In this document: piece after piece, positions 15,078 to 24,133 of the stretch
Layout: every line of letters starts with the position of its first letter
How positions within the stretch are numbered: the stretch's first letter is position 1
Assembly: GCA_022774755.1 (NCBI GenBank)
Contig: JALFLK010000010.1
Coordinates: forward strand, 62,001 to 126,000
Reading direction: 5' to 3'
Length of the DNA stretch: 64,000 nt
Origin: a bacterium
GTDB lineage: Bacteria; Bacillota; Clostridia; Oscillospirales; Acutalibacteraceae
The notes under the pieces: model-generated
What the model saw: only the letters and a program-made list of their open reading frames with translations
What the model was told of the DNA's origin: nothing
Databases searched by the model: none
Position numbers and translations under genes: made by a program

Positions 15078-18000
15078 ATGAGTAACACAAAAAAAGTAAA
15101 ACCGAAACGATTGTTAAGTCTGCTGCTTACGCTTACTATGGTGTTGGGAATGATTCCTGTAATGGGAACTACAACTGCGCTTGCCTATACAGGCGACGGC
15201 ATCGAGAGCAGTCCCTATGTTGTTACCACCTATGACGAGCTGAAAAGCCTGATGCAGAATGCACCAACAGACAACATCCGATATATCAGGCTGGGTGCAG
15301 ACATCGAATTCAGCGAAAACAAGGACGACTGCTCTCTTAGTCTTACAAGCTCACGACAGAATGTGGTTCTTGACCTGTTCGGACACACACTCATCCGTTC
15401 GGGAACTACAAATGATGAGGCGGTAATTAATGTAACGGACGGCAACCTCACCATTCAGGACAGCAACGACGGCGGTAAGATTGTTGCCAATATGAGCGGC
15501 AGCGACACTAAAACTGCATTGCTTGTATCAGGTGAGGGCAAGCTGACAGTTGATGGCGGCACATTTGATTCCAACGGACGCGCCTTAGTGACCCGAGGCG
15601 GAAACACTGTAATTAACGGAGGTACCTTTTTAACCTCGTTCTATTATTATACTGCTGTTTTTCAATCAGGTGTTGTTACCGTCAACGACGGATATTTCTG
15701 TGAGATTGATAAAGGCATCGCAATCAGTATAGCTGACGCCGATGTTACACTCAATGGCTGTACACTCAACGGCTCGCTGTCTGTTCAGACAGATATCTGG
15801 GACTATATTCCCGACAAGCGCACGGCACTTCTCGACAATGAGATTGCTGTTACCCCTCAAACCTATCACGGCAAGGATCTGAAAGCCGAAAACGGTAAAA
15901 TTGAAATCATTTTCACCGACGGCAGCGAGAAATATCCCTATCTGGTCAGTAATTATATAGATCTAAAGGCGATGATGCAATACGCCCCAATGGACGGCAG
16001 CGTATGCAATATAAAGCTGGCAAGTGATATCACATTCCAAAGCAACGAGAAAAATTTTTCTTTGATGTTGATATCCAGTGCTCAAAATGTAGTTGTGGAT
16101 TTGAACGGACACACACTTACACGTTCGGGAAAAACAGAGGACGAGTGCATTTTTGGGGTTGCAGTCGGTGCACTCACCATAAAGGATAGTGTAGGCGGCG
16201 GCAAGGTTGTCGGTATCAAGGGAGATGGAAATTTGCTGTGCAACCTATATGTAGGAGGCAACGGTAAGCTCACAGTTGACAGCGGCACCTTTGAAGCAGA
16301 GGAAGGTTTTCCTCTGTTGACATTTGGCGGCACCACCGTAATCAACGGCGGCACATTTGTGACGGAGAGCGGAAAATGTGCCGCAGCGAATTTTATTAAT
16401 AGCACGGCTACGCTCAACGGCGGTACATTCCGCAACAACTTAAGTATCAATACCGATGAGGACAGGTCTGGAATCTGGATACACAAAAACTCCAATGTTA
16501 CTGTCTATAGCTGCGATACTTTGGGTAGTATCTGGACAGATAGCTTTGATGTAATTGCACCGGGAAGCTCTGTCATTGGTACAGATAAATACGGCACGAA
16601 CTATTCTGTCAATGACGCTGCTGCACTCAAAGAGGCTTATATGCTCAGTGTAGGCAGGCTTATCAGCCAAGTCGCCATTACCGGCATTGATACACCCAAA
16701 GTGGGAAACAAGCCTGATATCTCCGCAACAGTCAATGTGACCGGTGCGGACAGCGCAGGTGTTACCTGGTACGACTGGACTGACAAAAAGACTCTCACGT
16801 CAAGTGATAAATTTAAAAGTGGACACGGCTATATGGTTATGGTAACTTTGAATGCCAAAAGTGGATACATATTTAGCACAACCAACAGTACGCTTGATGT
16901 CAGCATCAACGGAAATAAGGGCTTCTTGTGGCTTGCCAATCCCCAAAGAGTTCAGTGCTGTTACAACTTTGAAACCCTCAGAGTTCCGCTTACCGGCACA
17001 ATCACCTTGCCTAACGCTTATTACGATTCAACGCTGAATCCGACGTTTTCGGATAACCTGCAAGCAATGTCCGAGGAGGGCAAGCTTGTTTACGAATGGC
17101 AGATAGGCGACGGCTCCGACAGCACCTGGGAGGTCATCAGCGGTGCGACCGAGCGCAATTACACGCCTGTCAAAAGCGATGTGGGCAAGTACATCCGCCT
17201 TGTGGTTACCAACGAGGAAGGCTTGGAATATATCGCAAGCAATGCGGTTCAGGTGGATAAAAAGCAGGTAAACTTTAAAAAACCAACAACCTTTAAGTTG
17301 CTTATGTCAAGCGATAACTCCTATATTATAGTTGTAGGCGCAAAGCGGTATCAGGAATATTTGATTTCCTACAGCTCCACTGCGCCCGCAAGTGATTCGG
17401 AACAATGGAACAATGCCATAAGACCCAATAGCAGCAACAGCGAGCAAAGCAGCACCATTCTTGCAATGAAAATGGATTGTGAGCCTAACCAATATGTTTT
17501 TGTACACACACGCATTGCTGAAACCAACGATACCGTTGCAGGCTGCTATACCGAAACCCAAAGCATTTATACGGGAGAGACCTCTGTTATCAAGGGTATC
17601 AGTCTGGGTTACAGCAGTCTTGATATGAAGGTCGGAGATGTCAAGCTGATTACTGCGACTCCTATTCCATCTAATGCGGACAACTGGACCGGCGGGGAAT
17701 GGTATGTCAACGGCAAAGGCGCCGAGCTCTATATTGACGAAGCTTGCACAACTCGATATTACCGCTCGATTCACGGATCAAAAACGGAGCTGTATCTCAA
17801 GGCAACGGAGAAGAACAACGACATTACCGTCGGCGTGGAAAAAACGGTCGGCTACAATTCCGTGGCAAGAGGCACTATGACGGTGAATGTGACCGACAAA
17901 AACGGCAACTATAAGGTGAAGCAGATGGTATTCCCCGAGGTCAACCTCCACGCAGGGGAGAGTGTAACCGTGGATATTTCCACCTACCCGAACCCCTCAA

Positions 18001-19250
18001 TCATTGAAGGCGTACAGAGTATTGTATACAGCAATATGCCCAATGACATTGTCGTTACAATCTATGCGAAAACCAAAACCGCCAGGATAACTGCAAACCC
18101 GGGTACGCCGGTCGGTAACTACTCTTGCGGCGTATACATTGACGGACAACAGACCTCGATACCGTCGTTTATAAAAATCAATGTCATTGACGAGGAAATC
18201 CCTGTTGAGAGCATTTCCGTAGAGCCTGAGGCGGTCAGCCTTGCTCCCGGTATGTCGTACAAGTTCAGCCTGACGATGAATCCTGCGAATGCGTGCGTCA
18301 GCGATACTGTAAAGTGGGAATATTATTCCGGCAGCTCGAAGATTACCGTTGACAGCACAGGCACCGTGAAGGTGGCAGATGACGCCGTGGGCGGCACATC
18401 TACGGTATTCAAGGCTTCTTACGGCGGCAAGAGCACGACCTTTAAGGTTACTGTTGCCAAATCGGTAGAAAATGTGCGTGTGGATCTGACCAAGCCCGAG
18501 GCAGGCGAACTGCCCTCTGCGCCTACATTAGTTATAACCGATGGCGTGGATGCGGACAGCCTGACCTATGAGTGGTATTATACCTGGGGTACATACACCA
18601 AGATGGATATGTCCAAGGAGCGCTTTGAGCCGGGTAAGACATACCGCCTCTGTATGGAGATTGACGCCGCAGACGGCTATATCTTCACAAACGGTTCGGT
18701 AGCTAATCTCGGCGTAGCAGGAGGCGTGGATACCTGCGTTGTCAGCAACAACACGGTTACCCGACTGTACTTCTATCAAGATTTCAAAATTCCGGGTGAT
18801 AGCACCGGAGTCACCGTTTCGGGTACGGTTACAAGCTGCGGCAGCGATACCGATGATGTTATTATTCAGCTTATTGAACAGGGGCAGAGCGAAGCGGCTT
18901 ATGAAGCTGTTGTAAGCGGAAACAGCGCAAACTACTCTATCGGCGATGTTGCGCAGGGTACTTATACAATGAAAGTGATAAAGAAAAAACACGCAACACG
19001 AGAATATACTATTAGCGTCGGCGGTGAAAACCTGATTCAGAACGCAGAAATCTGTCTTTTGGGTGATGTAAATATGGATGGAAATATAAGCGTATCTGAC
19101 TCTACTGAGGTTCAGATGTCAGCGGCAAAATTGGTGACTCTTGATGACTATCAACTCAAGCTGGCTGATGCTAACCGTGACGGTAATGTAACCATTTATG
19201 ATGTAACACAGATTCAGTTGTATCTTGCACACTTGATAAATGAGTTTTAG
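15078..19250 (+). CDS. Giant secreted protein: duplicated beta-helix, Ig-like domains, C-terminal dockerin
   Basis: 1390 residues. Signal peptide about 1-36. Two copies of a right-handed beta-helix-like module (about 45-270 and 283-510) each start with an SSPYVVTTYDELKSLMQ-type segment and contain GGTF turn repeats. Then come a WYDW-type Ig-like domain (about 530-620), a second Ig-like region ending in KYIRLVVTNEEG, a Big_2 domain near 1035-1125, another Ig-like copy, and a short prealbumin-like domain. A type I dockerin at about 1330-1390 has two calcium loops, DVNMDGNISVSD and DANRDGNVTIYD. No catalytic domain was recognised. Probably a cell-surface or cellulosome-type binding protein, co-transcribed with the receiver-like gene. 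Confidence 0.88.
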   Translation: MSNTKKVKPKRLLSLLLTLTMVLGMIPVMGTTTALAYTGDGIESSPYVVTTYDELKSLMQNAPTDNIRYIRLGADIEFSENKDDCSLSLTSSRQNVVLDLFGHTLIRSGTTNDEAVINVTDGNLTIQDSNDGGKIVANMSGSDTKTALLVSGEGKLTVDGGTFDSNGRALVTRGGNTVINGGTFLTSFYYYTAVFQSGVVTVNDGYFCEIDKGIAISIADADVTLNGCTLNGSLSVQTDIWDYIPDKRTALLDNEIAVTPQTYHGKDLKAENGKIEIIFTDGSEKYPYLVSNYIDLKAMMQYAPMDGSVCNIKLASDITFQSNEKNFSLMLISSAQNVVVDLNGHTLTRSGKTEDECIFGVAVGALTIKDSVGGGKVVGIKGDGNLLCNLYVGGNGKLTVDSGTFEAEEGFPLLTFGGTTVINGGTFVTESGKCAAANFINSTATLNGGTFRNNLSINTDEDRSGIWIHKNSNVTVYSCDTLGSIWTDSFDVIAPGSSVIGTDKYGTNYSVNDAAALKEAYMLSVGRLISQVAITGIDTPKVGNKPDISATVNVTGADSAGVTWYDWTDKKTLTSSDKFKSGHGYMVMVTLNAKSGYIFSTTNSTLDVSINGNKGFLWLANPQRVQCCYNFETLRVPLTGTITLPNAYYDSTLNPTFSDNLQAMSEEGKLVYEWQIGDGSDSTWEVISGATERNYTPVKSDVGKYIRLVVTNEEGLEYIASNAVQVDKKQVNFKKPTTFKLLMSSDNSYIIVVGAKRYQEYLISYSSTAPASDSEQWNNAIRPNSSNSEQSSTILAMKMDCEPNQYVFVHTRIAETNDTVAGCYTETQSIYTGETSVIKGISLGYSSLDMKVGDVKLITATPIPSNADNWTGGEWYVNGKGAELYIDEACTTRYYRSIHGSKTELYLKATEKNNDITVGVEKTVGYNSVARGTMTVNVTDKNGNYKVKQMVFPEVNLHAGESVTVDISTYPNPSIIEGVQSIVYSNMPNDIVVTIYAKTKTARITANPGTPVGNYSCGVYIDGQQTSIPSFIKINVIDEEIPVESISVEPEAVSLAPGMSYKFSLTMNPANACVSDTVKWEYYSGSSKITVDSTGTVKVADDAVGGTSTVFKASYGGKSTTFKVTVAKSVENVRVDLTKPEAGELPSAPTLVITDGVDADSLTYEWYYTWGTYTKMDMSKERFEPGKTYRLCMEIDAADGYIFTNGSVANLGVAGGVDTCVVSNNTVTRLYFYQDFKIPGDSTGVTVSGTVTSCGSDTDDVIIQLIEQGQSEAAYEAVVSGNSANYSIGDVAQGTYTMKVIKKKHATREYTISVGGENLIQNAEICLLGDVNMDGNISVSDSTEVQMSAAKLVTLDDYQLKLADANRDGNVTIYDVTQIQLYLAHLINEF

Positions 19251-19306
19251 AGATGAGTTTAGTTGAAATATACATTTTCAGATAGCTGAAGTAAAACAGA
19301 ATAAAA

Positions 19307-19333
19307 GACCGGCTGTCTCTGAGATAGCCGGTC
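19307..19333 (+). other. Strong intergenic hairpin without T tract
   Basis: GACCGGCT (19307-19314) pairs with AGCCGGTC (19326-19333), and TCTC/GAGA extends the stem inside. It is followed by GAAATAC, not T, so it is not a standard terminator; it may protect the 3' end of the dockerin mRNA. Confidence 0.5.
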
Positions 19334-19444
19334 GAAATACAAAGATGTAACGTGCCAATCTATATTTATCATATACATATTAAGTCATAAATAAATATTA
19401 TTATAGCGTTTGTCCGCCCATACATATGTTAAGGTGTTTTACCG

Positions 19445-19993
19445 TTGCCTATGGTTAATAAAATGAAAATTATTAAAAAGTGTTTGTTGATTATGAGTAT
19501 TTTACTATCAATTTTTGCTTTCGGATGTTCAAAAAACCCTGAGGGTACGCAAGGCTCAAATGTTAATTCAAGTCCGAAGGACAGCCTTACAAGCGTGTCA
19601 ATAGCTCAAAGTCATATGGATCGTACATATTGTTACTACTTTTGGGTTCGGAAAACAGATAACAAATTTTTCCTTGACGCTAACTGTATTTTAACCAAAG
19701 ATGAAGAATACGAGGAACTGAACATTGAAGGAGCCGAAATAACAGAAGAAGATTTTAATCGGTTTGTTGAATTAGACAATAAATACAGCTTTTGCAGTAA
19801 CTTAAGGAAAAAAAGTATTTTTGAAGATGAGTTTTTTGTTGCAGATAAAACCGAAACATTTTTCACCGTCAAATACGGAGAAGATATGTTTGAACTTCAG
19901 ACTTCGGGCGATTGTTACTATGATGTTTACGATTGCTTTTTACAGCTTGCAGAAAAATATAAAGACAAAAGCGTTAAAGACGAAAATATATAA
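19445..19993 (+). CDS. Predicted lipoprotein, unknown function
   Basis: 182 residues. An N-terminal hydrophobic signal with lipobox FAFGC (Cys28 from the TTG start), followed by a Ser/Asn-rich linker and a compact charged domain (about 55-175). No family recognised. TTG 19445 lies eight bases after AAGGTG; ATG codons at 19451 and 19463 are alternatives that keep the signal peptide. It is the first of six small genes on the same strand lying between the two dockerin genes. It ends 18 bp before the next start, which suggests co-transcription. Confidence 0.65.
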   Translation: MPMVNKMKIIKKCLLIMSILLSIFAFGCSKNPEGTQGSNVNSSPKDSLTSVSIAQSHMDRTYCYYFWVRKTDNKFFLDANCILTKDEEYEELNIEGAEITEEDFNRFVELDNKYSFCSNLRKKSIFEDEFFVADKTETFFTVKYGEDMFELQTSGDCYYDVYDCFLQLAEKYKDKSVKDENI

Positions 19994-20011
19994 ATTTTAA
20001 GGAGTTTTATT

Positions 20012-20410
20012 ATGGCAGGTTTTAAAGAAATGATGAGTGCGGATAATCCTGTTAAGTTTCAGCTTAACAGAGAGATGGAGCTTGAGGAAATTTACGAAAA
20101 AATGAATTCGAGAGCGTCTGAGTTTAAAATGCCTTTTAAACTAAAAAAGGGCATAATGGGCAAATCCATTCAGTTTGACACGGACAAAGACCTTGAATTG
20201 TCAATACGTGTTACGGTTAAAGGAAAAGAGGTAACCGTTAAACCTATAGTAAAGCAAAATCAGACTTCTGTCGGAGCAGGCGGTTTTCAGGTTCGTGTTG
20301 ACAGAAACAGCGCCTTGAGAAAGGGCGTCAAGGGCGTACTTAATATGCCGATAGAAAGACAAAAATGCGTGAAAGCGACAGCCGATATTATACAAAAGAT
20401 TTTAGGCTGA
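20012..20410 (+). CDS. Conserved-looking small cytoplasmic protein, unknown function
   Basis: 132 residues, basic, without signal peptide or membrane segment. Alternating strands suggest one small alpha/beta domain: IQFDTDKDLELSIRVTVKGK and EVTVKPIVKQ in the centre and a Lys-rich helix at the end (KCVKATADIIQKIL). No motif for catalysis. Start ATG 20012 follows AAGGAG and lies 18 bp after the lipoprotein gene. I do not recognise the family; the cluster context gives no firm clue. Confidence 0.6.
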   Translation: MAGFKEMMSADNPVKFQLNREMELEEIYEKMNSRASEFKMPFKLKKGIMGKSIQFDTDKDLELSIRVTVKGKEVTVKPIVKQNQTSVGAGGFQVRVDRNSALRKGVKGVLNMPIERQKCVKATADIIQKILG

Positions 20411-20466
20411 TTTTATATTGCTAGATAAGCACTATGTGCTTTCTAAATAAATAAGGAGGTCACGAG

Positions 20467-20859
20467 ATGGGTTCTAAATTTTTAAAGGTAACCGGTATCC
20501 TGATGATCATTTTCGGTTCAATCGGTTTGGTATTTTCACTTATTGCGATTGCCGGAATCGGTGTTCTTGCAGCTCTTGGAGCATCTACGGGAATGCTTTG
20601 GGCGTCGGGCATTATTGCTCTTGTTGGCTCAGTTGCAGAGTTCGTAGCAGGAATCATCGGCGTTGTGAACTGGAACAAGCCCGAAAAGGCAAACACCTGC
20701 ATCGGCTGGGGTATTGCGGTAGCGGCTATGTGCGTTGTATCCAGCGTATTATCGTTTATCGGATATCCTGACAGCTTTAACTGGTTTTCACTGGTTACGG
20801 GTCTTGTAATTCCGGTTCTTTACCTTATTGGTGCTTTCCAGAACAAAAAGCTTGGCTGA
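20467..20859 (+). CDS. Four-helix small membrane protein, unknown function
   Basis: 130 residues with four hydrophobic helices (about 5-28, 35-62, 78-98 and 106-124), rich in Gly, Ala and Ile. Short loops carry few charged residues. This size and Gly-zipper look are seen in DUF4064-like and other small clostridial membrane proteins; no function can be given. Start ATG 20467 follows AAGGAGG. A strong hairpin lies behind it at 20892. Confidence 0.65.
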   Translation: MGSKFLKVTGILMIIFGSIGLVFSLIAIAGIGVLAALGASTGMLWASGIIALVGSVAEFVAGIIGVVNWNKPEKANTCIGWGIAVAAMCVVSSVLSFIGYPDSFNWFSLVTGLVIPVLYLIGAFQNKKLG

Positions 20860-20891
20860 TTTTTGATTAGAATCAAATAATCAACAGCAAT

Positions 20892-20924
20892 GGTCGGGCG
20901 AAATAATACATACTTCGCCCGACC
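20892..20924 (+). other. Strong intergenic hairpin without clear T tract
   Basis: GGTCGGGCGAA (20892-20902) and TTCGCCCGACC (20914-20924), a perfect 11-bp stem. The downstream bases GCAAACCTTTCC make a weak terminator at best. Confidence 0.5.
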
Positions 20925-21000
20925 GCAAACCTTTCCTCTTTAACTAAACAAACAGAACTGTCAGTAAGTATGATAATTAAAATAATAAGGAGAAATCATT

Positions 21001-22170
21001 ATGGGGCTTTTTGAAAAGAAATTCTGCGATATTTGCGGAGATAAGGTTAATATGCTTACACAGCAAAAGCTGTCAGACGGCTATCTTTGCTCGGACTGCA
21101 AGCACAAATTAGGCTCGTTTACAAGCGGATGGAAACAGCGTACGGTTGATGATGTAAAAAGACATCTTGAATTAAGAGAGCAGAACAAGCAAAAATATCA
21201 ACAGTTTAACTGCTCTGCAACGGCAGGCGGCAGTAACAGCTCAATTCAAGTTGATTTTAACAACCGTTGGTTTATCTTTGCGATAAACAACAGGGATTAT
21301 AAAAGCGGAAATCCGCAGATTTTTGATTTTTCACAGCTACAGGATTTCTGGCTTGAGCAGGAATTCAGAACCCTCAGCGATTCCGACCACGACGGTATTC
21401 CCGACAACAGAGATACCTTTGATAACAGACAGCTTGATAACTCCGACAGCTTCGGCAGAATGAATAACACTATGTCCGGCAGAGCATATAACGGAATGAT
21501 GGTCGGAATTAACAATATGCAGAACAGTATGGTAAATGTTCCCCTTTCGGCACAGCCCTTTGTCCGCAATTCGGGTTCAGGTTCTTCAAGCTCAAGTCTT
21601 CGTGAGGTCAGCGGTATCAAAGCCTGCTTCAGGGTAACCGATACATACATTACAAATCCTATTTCATTTACTGTTGCTGATGTAAGCTCAGGGGACAATA
21701 TGGAGCTTATGCAGGCTTACGAAACAGGCGTTCAGGTTATGCTTCTTTGCCAGCAGATTAAGCAGGGCGGTCAGCAGATGAACCAACAGCAGAATTACGG
21801 TCAGCCAATGCAGGCAAACGGCTACAGTCAGCAGAGTTTTCAGCAGCCGATTCAGCAGGGCTACGGTCAGCAAATGAATCAACAGCAGAATTACGGTCAG
21901 CCAATGCAGGCAAACGGCTACGGTCAGCAAAACTTTCAGCAGCCTGTTCAGCAGGGCTACGGTCAGCAGATGAATCAACAGCAGAATTACGGTCAGCCCA
22001 TGCAGACAAACGGTTATGGTCAGCAGAATTTTCAGCAGCCGGTTCAGCAGGGTTATGTTCAGCAGAATACCATGAATCAGCCTGCACAAGGCGGAGTGTG
22101 GGTTTGTCCCAACTGCGGAACACAGAATACATCTAACTTTTGCAGCGGATGCGGAACACAAAAGCAATAA
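21001..22170 (+). CDS. DUF4428-type zinc-ribbon protein with Q-rich repeats and C-terminal zinc ribbon
   Basis: 389 residues. The N-terminus has FCDICGDK and LCSDCKHK, a four-Cys zinc site of the DUF4428 type. The middle domain (about 75-240) has FNNRWFIFAINN and an Asp-rich stretch SDSDHDGIPDNRD that looks like a calcium loop. Residues about 257-352 are three nearly identical 32-residue repeats of Gln, Asn, Gly and Tyr. The end, WVCPNCGTQNTSNFCSGCG, is a second zinc ribbon. No signal peptide, so it is probably cytoplasmic. Gln/Tyr-rich repeats between two zinc modules suggest a multivalent scaffold. Related by position to the next gene. Confidence 0.75.
   Translation: MGLFEKKFCDICGDKVNMLTQQKLSDGYLCSDCKHKLGSFTSGWKQRTVDDVKRHLELREQNKQKYQQFNCSATAGGSNSSIQVDFNNRWFIFAINNRDYKSGNPQIFDFSQLQDFWLEQEFRTLSDSDHDGIPDNRDTFDNRQLDNSDSFGRMNNTMSGRAYNGMMVGINNMQNSMVNVPLSAQPFVRNSGSGSSSSSLREVSGIKACFRVTDTYITNPISFTVADVSSGDNMELMQAYETGVQVMLLCQQIKQGGQQMNQQQNYGQPMQANGYSQQSFQQPIQQGYGQQMNQQQNYGQPMQANGYGQQNFQQPVQQGYGQQMNQQQNYGQPMQTNGYGQQNFQQPVQQGYVQQNTMNQPAQGGVWVCPNCGTQNTSNFCSGCGTQKQ
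21769..22056 (+). repeat. Three tandem 96-bp coding repeats (Q/N/G/Y-rich)
   Basis: Units begin with GGTCAGCA at 21769, 21865 and 21961 and encode GQQMNQQQNYGQPMQ-type segments of 32 residues. Differences between units are few and mostly silent or conservative (A to T, S to G), which indicates recent duplication and possible copy-number variation between strains. Confidence 0.95.
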
Positions 22171-22192
22171 ATAAGGATAAGGTGGAAAATCT

Positions 22193-22774
22193 ATGGGCTT
22201 ATTTGATATGTTCGCAAGCAAGGCTGTCAATCAGCTGGGCAATACCGTTAAACAGGGCGTTCGTGACGCCGTAAGCAATAAAAAAGAGAAGATAGTTTTT
22301 GAGAGCTTGCCCGAAAGCTATGGGCAGTTTGTAAATCTGCCACAGGCGTCAATGGCAACTCCGTTTCAGACTGCGGCTATGGCGGTGCTGGCGTTTTGCT
22401 TTTATCCAAAGGACAGTGAGTTGTGCTTTGGAATGATTGATTTTCTCCGTGGACCCCGTCCTATGAACGGCGCCGACAGGCAGTTTATTGCCGACCGATT
22501 CAGAGAAAAGAATTATGTTCCCCGTTCATATTTTATGGGCGCCAATCCCGACAATGATTATCAGCCTTCTTCGCCCTACACGGTCACCGTCAGCGAAAAC
22601 CCACATTCATACGACGCAGACGGAATCGCAAAGCTGTTTATAGCGTCGGGCGGTGCGGATACTCCACGCCCCATACAGCTTCGCAAAGCTAAAGACGGCA
22701 AGTGGTATCTTTGGGAATATTCCAGCATACTTCTTGATGTACGCAAGCCCGAAAGCAGTAATCCTTGGGCTTAA
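22193..22774 (+). CDS. DUF6935-like protein
   Basis: 193 residues. A short N-terminal helix (MGLFDMFASKAVNQLGNTVK) is followed by a domain with FYPKDSELCFGMIDFLRGPRP, then PRSYFMGANPDNDYQPSSPY and TVTVSENPHSY, and ends with KWYLWEYSSILLDVRKP. These segments resemble what I recall of the DUF6935 family of clostridia and related bacteria, of unknown function. It opens with MGLF like the zinc-ribbon gene 22 bp upstream; the two are probably one operon and could form a complex. Start ATG 22193 follows AAGGTGG. Confidence 0.65.
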   Translation: MGLFDMFASKAVNQLGNTVKQGVRDAVSNKKEKIVFESLPESYGQFVNLPQASMATPFQTAAMAVLAFCFYPKDSELCFGMIDFLRGPRPMNGADRQFIADRFREKNYVPRSYFMGANPDNDYQPSSPYTVTVSENPHSYDADGIAKLFIASGGADTPRPIQLRKAKDGKWYLWEYSSILLDVRKPESSNPWA

Positions 22775-22830
22775 AATACACAATAAAAACACATTAAAAA
22801 ATACAATAAAAGAAATTGAGAGGTACCTTT

Positions 22831-23289
22831 ATGAAAAAATTTGTTGCAATTATTATGGTCGCTGTTCTTTGCATCTCCTTTGCTTCCTGCGGAGGCAAGG
22901 ACGACCCGAATCTTGTTAAAATCGGAGATTATCAGGCTGTTTATAAGAGCAGTGAGATAGTTAAGGATTACGACGGCGACGACACTATTGTTGTTACTTT
23001 GTACTATACAAACAACAGCAAGGAAGAGGAAAGCTTTGAATGGTCAATGTTTTACACCGTTAATCAGGGTGATGCAGAGCTTGAGTACACTCCTGTTTTT
23101 GCAAGTGAGGATTCCTACGATACACTTGATGAGAACATAAGAGAAGATGTAGCTCCCGGCGAGAGCCTTGAGGTTAAACTCACATACAAGCTCAATGATT
23201 TAACAACCCCGGTAAAAGTTAATTTTTCCGATCTGCTTGGGACACAAAAGGATTCATTGACTGTTGATTTGACAGCGTTAAGTAAATAA
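22831..23289 (+). CDS. Predicted lipoprotein with DUF5067/DUF4352-like immunoglobulin-type domain
   Basis: 152 residues from ATG 22831. Signal peptide with lipobox FASC (Cys19). The mature part reads like the DUF5067/DUF4352 group: a strand with IVVTLYYTNNSKEEESFEWS, a Gln/Asp-rich turn and EDVAPGESLEVKLTYKL near the end. These are small extracellular Ig-like domains found in many Firmicutes lipoproteins; their ligands are unknown. It sits 56 bp after the DUF6935-like gene and 60 bp before another lipoprotein with a near-identical signal peptide (MKKFVAIIMVAVLCISFASC versus MKKLVAFIMAAMLCVSLASC), which suggests the shared N-terminus was copied. Confidence 0.72.
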   Translation: MKKFVAIIMVAVLCISFASCGGKDDPNLVKIGDYQAVYKSSEIVKDYDGDDTIVVTLYYTNNSKEEESFEWSMFYTVNQGDAELEYTPVFASEDSYDTLDENIREDVAPGESLEVKLTYKLNDLTTPVKVNFSDLLGTQKDSLTVDLTALSK

Positions 23290-23349
23290 AAATATATTAA
23301 ACAGGTTAAAAAGACTAAACAGATTAAAAAGAAATACGGAGGAAGTATT

Positions 23350-24000
23350 ATGAAAAAATTAGTTGCATTTATTATGGCCGCAATGCTTTGTGTTTCCCTT
23401 GCATCCTGCGGCGGAAGTACAGACACAGAAACAACAGCTCCTCAGTCTTCGGCTGAGAGTTCTGAGGTTAATTCGGAAGAAACAACTGCCGCAAGCAGTA
23501 GTGCAGAGTCCGCAGAACTGAAGGAGGGCGACAGCGGTGAGGGAGAGAAAACCCTCGACAGCGATTTCTGCACAGTAACAATTCCCGAGGGCTTGCAGTA
23601 CAAAATTAACTCCTATTACCACGATGAAGGCGCCCTTGGCTCAATTAAGATTGATTTCGGTAAAAAAGGCACAACAGAGGGCAGACTTGAAGTAAGTACA
23701 ACAAGAATGATAAGCTCCCTTGACGATGCTGTAAACGAGTGTATAAGAGTAAGAAATCTCGATACCTACAAAGAGGGCAAGTCCGAAATCGGCGAAGAAG
23801 TAACCTACGGTGACATTACCTACAAGGAGGTTAAAATGTCACACGAATACGGCGCAGAAACCTGCCTCGTATCCTATTACAAGAGAGCAGACGGCAAGAA
23901 TATTTATGTTGAAATCAAAACAACTCAAAACGATTTTGATAAATTGCCAATCGACGATCCCCTTGTTCAGGAGCTTGCAAAGTCTGCTGTTTACAAGTAA
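23350..24000 (+). CDS. Predicted lipoprotein with Ser/Glu/Thr-rich linker
   Basis: 216 residues. Lipobox LASC (Cys19). Residues about 22-75 are a low-complexity linker of Ser, Glu, Thr and Ala, then a compact domain (about 78-215) with CTVTIPEGLQYKIN at its start and ITYKEVKMSHEYG, LVSYYKRADGKNIYVEIK later, as in small secreted proteins that present one beta-rich domain on the surface. The family is not recognised. RBS CGGAGG. A perfect 13-bp hairpin follows the gene. Confidence 0.68.
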   Translation: MKKLVAFIMAAMLCVSLASCGGSTDTETTAPQSSAESSEVNSEETTAASSSAESAELKEGDSGEGEKTLDSDFCTVTIPEGLQYKINSYYHDEGALGSIKIDFGKKGTTEGRLEVSTTRMISSLDDAVNECIRVRNLDTYKEGKSEIGEEVTYGDITYKEVKMSHEYGAETCLVSYYKRADGKNIYVEIKTTQNDFDKLPIDDPLVQELAKSAVYK

Positions 24001-24017
24001 TCCTATCTGTTATTACA

Positions 24018-24050
24018 CATCGCAGGCAGAGAGGTGTTCTGCCTGCGATG
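24018..24050 (+). other. Strong intergenic hairpin without T tract
   Basis: CATCGCAGGCAGA (24018-24030) pairs perfectly with TCTGCCTGCGATG (24038-24050), loop GAGGTGT. The next bases are ATGTCAAAATG, so it is not a typical terminator. Third such hairpin in this gene cluster. Confidence 0.5.
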
Positions 24051-24133
24051 ATGTCAAAATGAACAGTAAAGGATTTAATCAGTGGTTCCTTAAGTAATAT
24101 TGCCGAGTCCTAATGATAATACGGAGGGATTTT

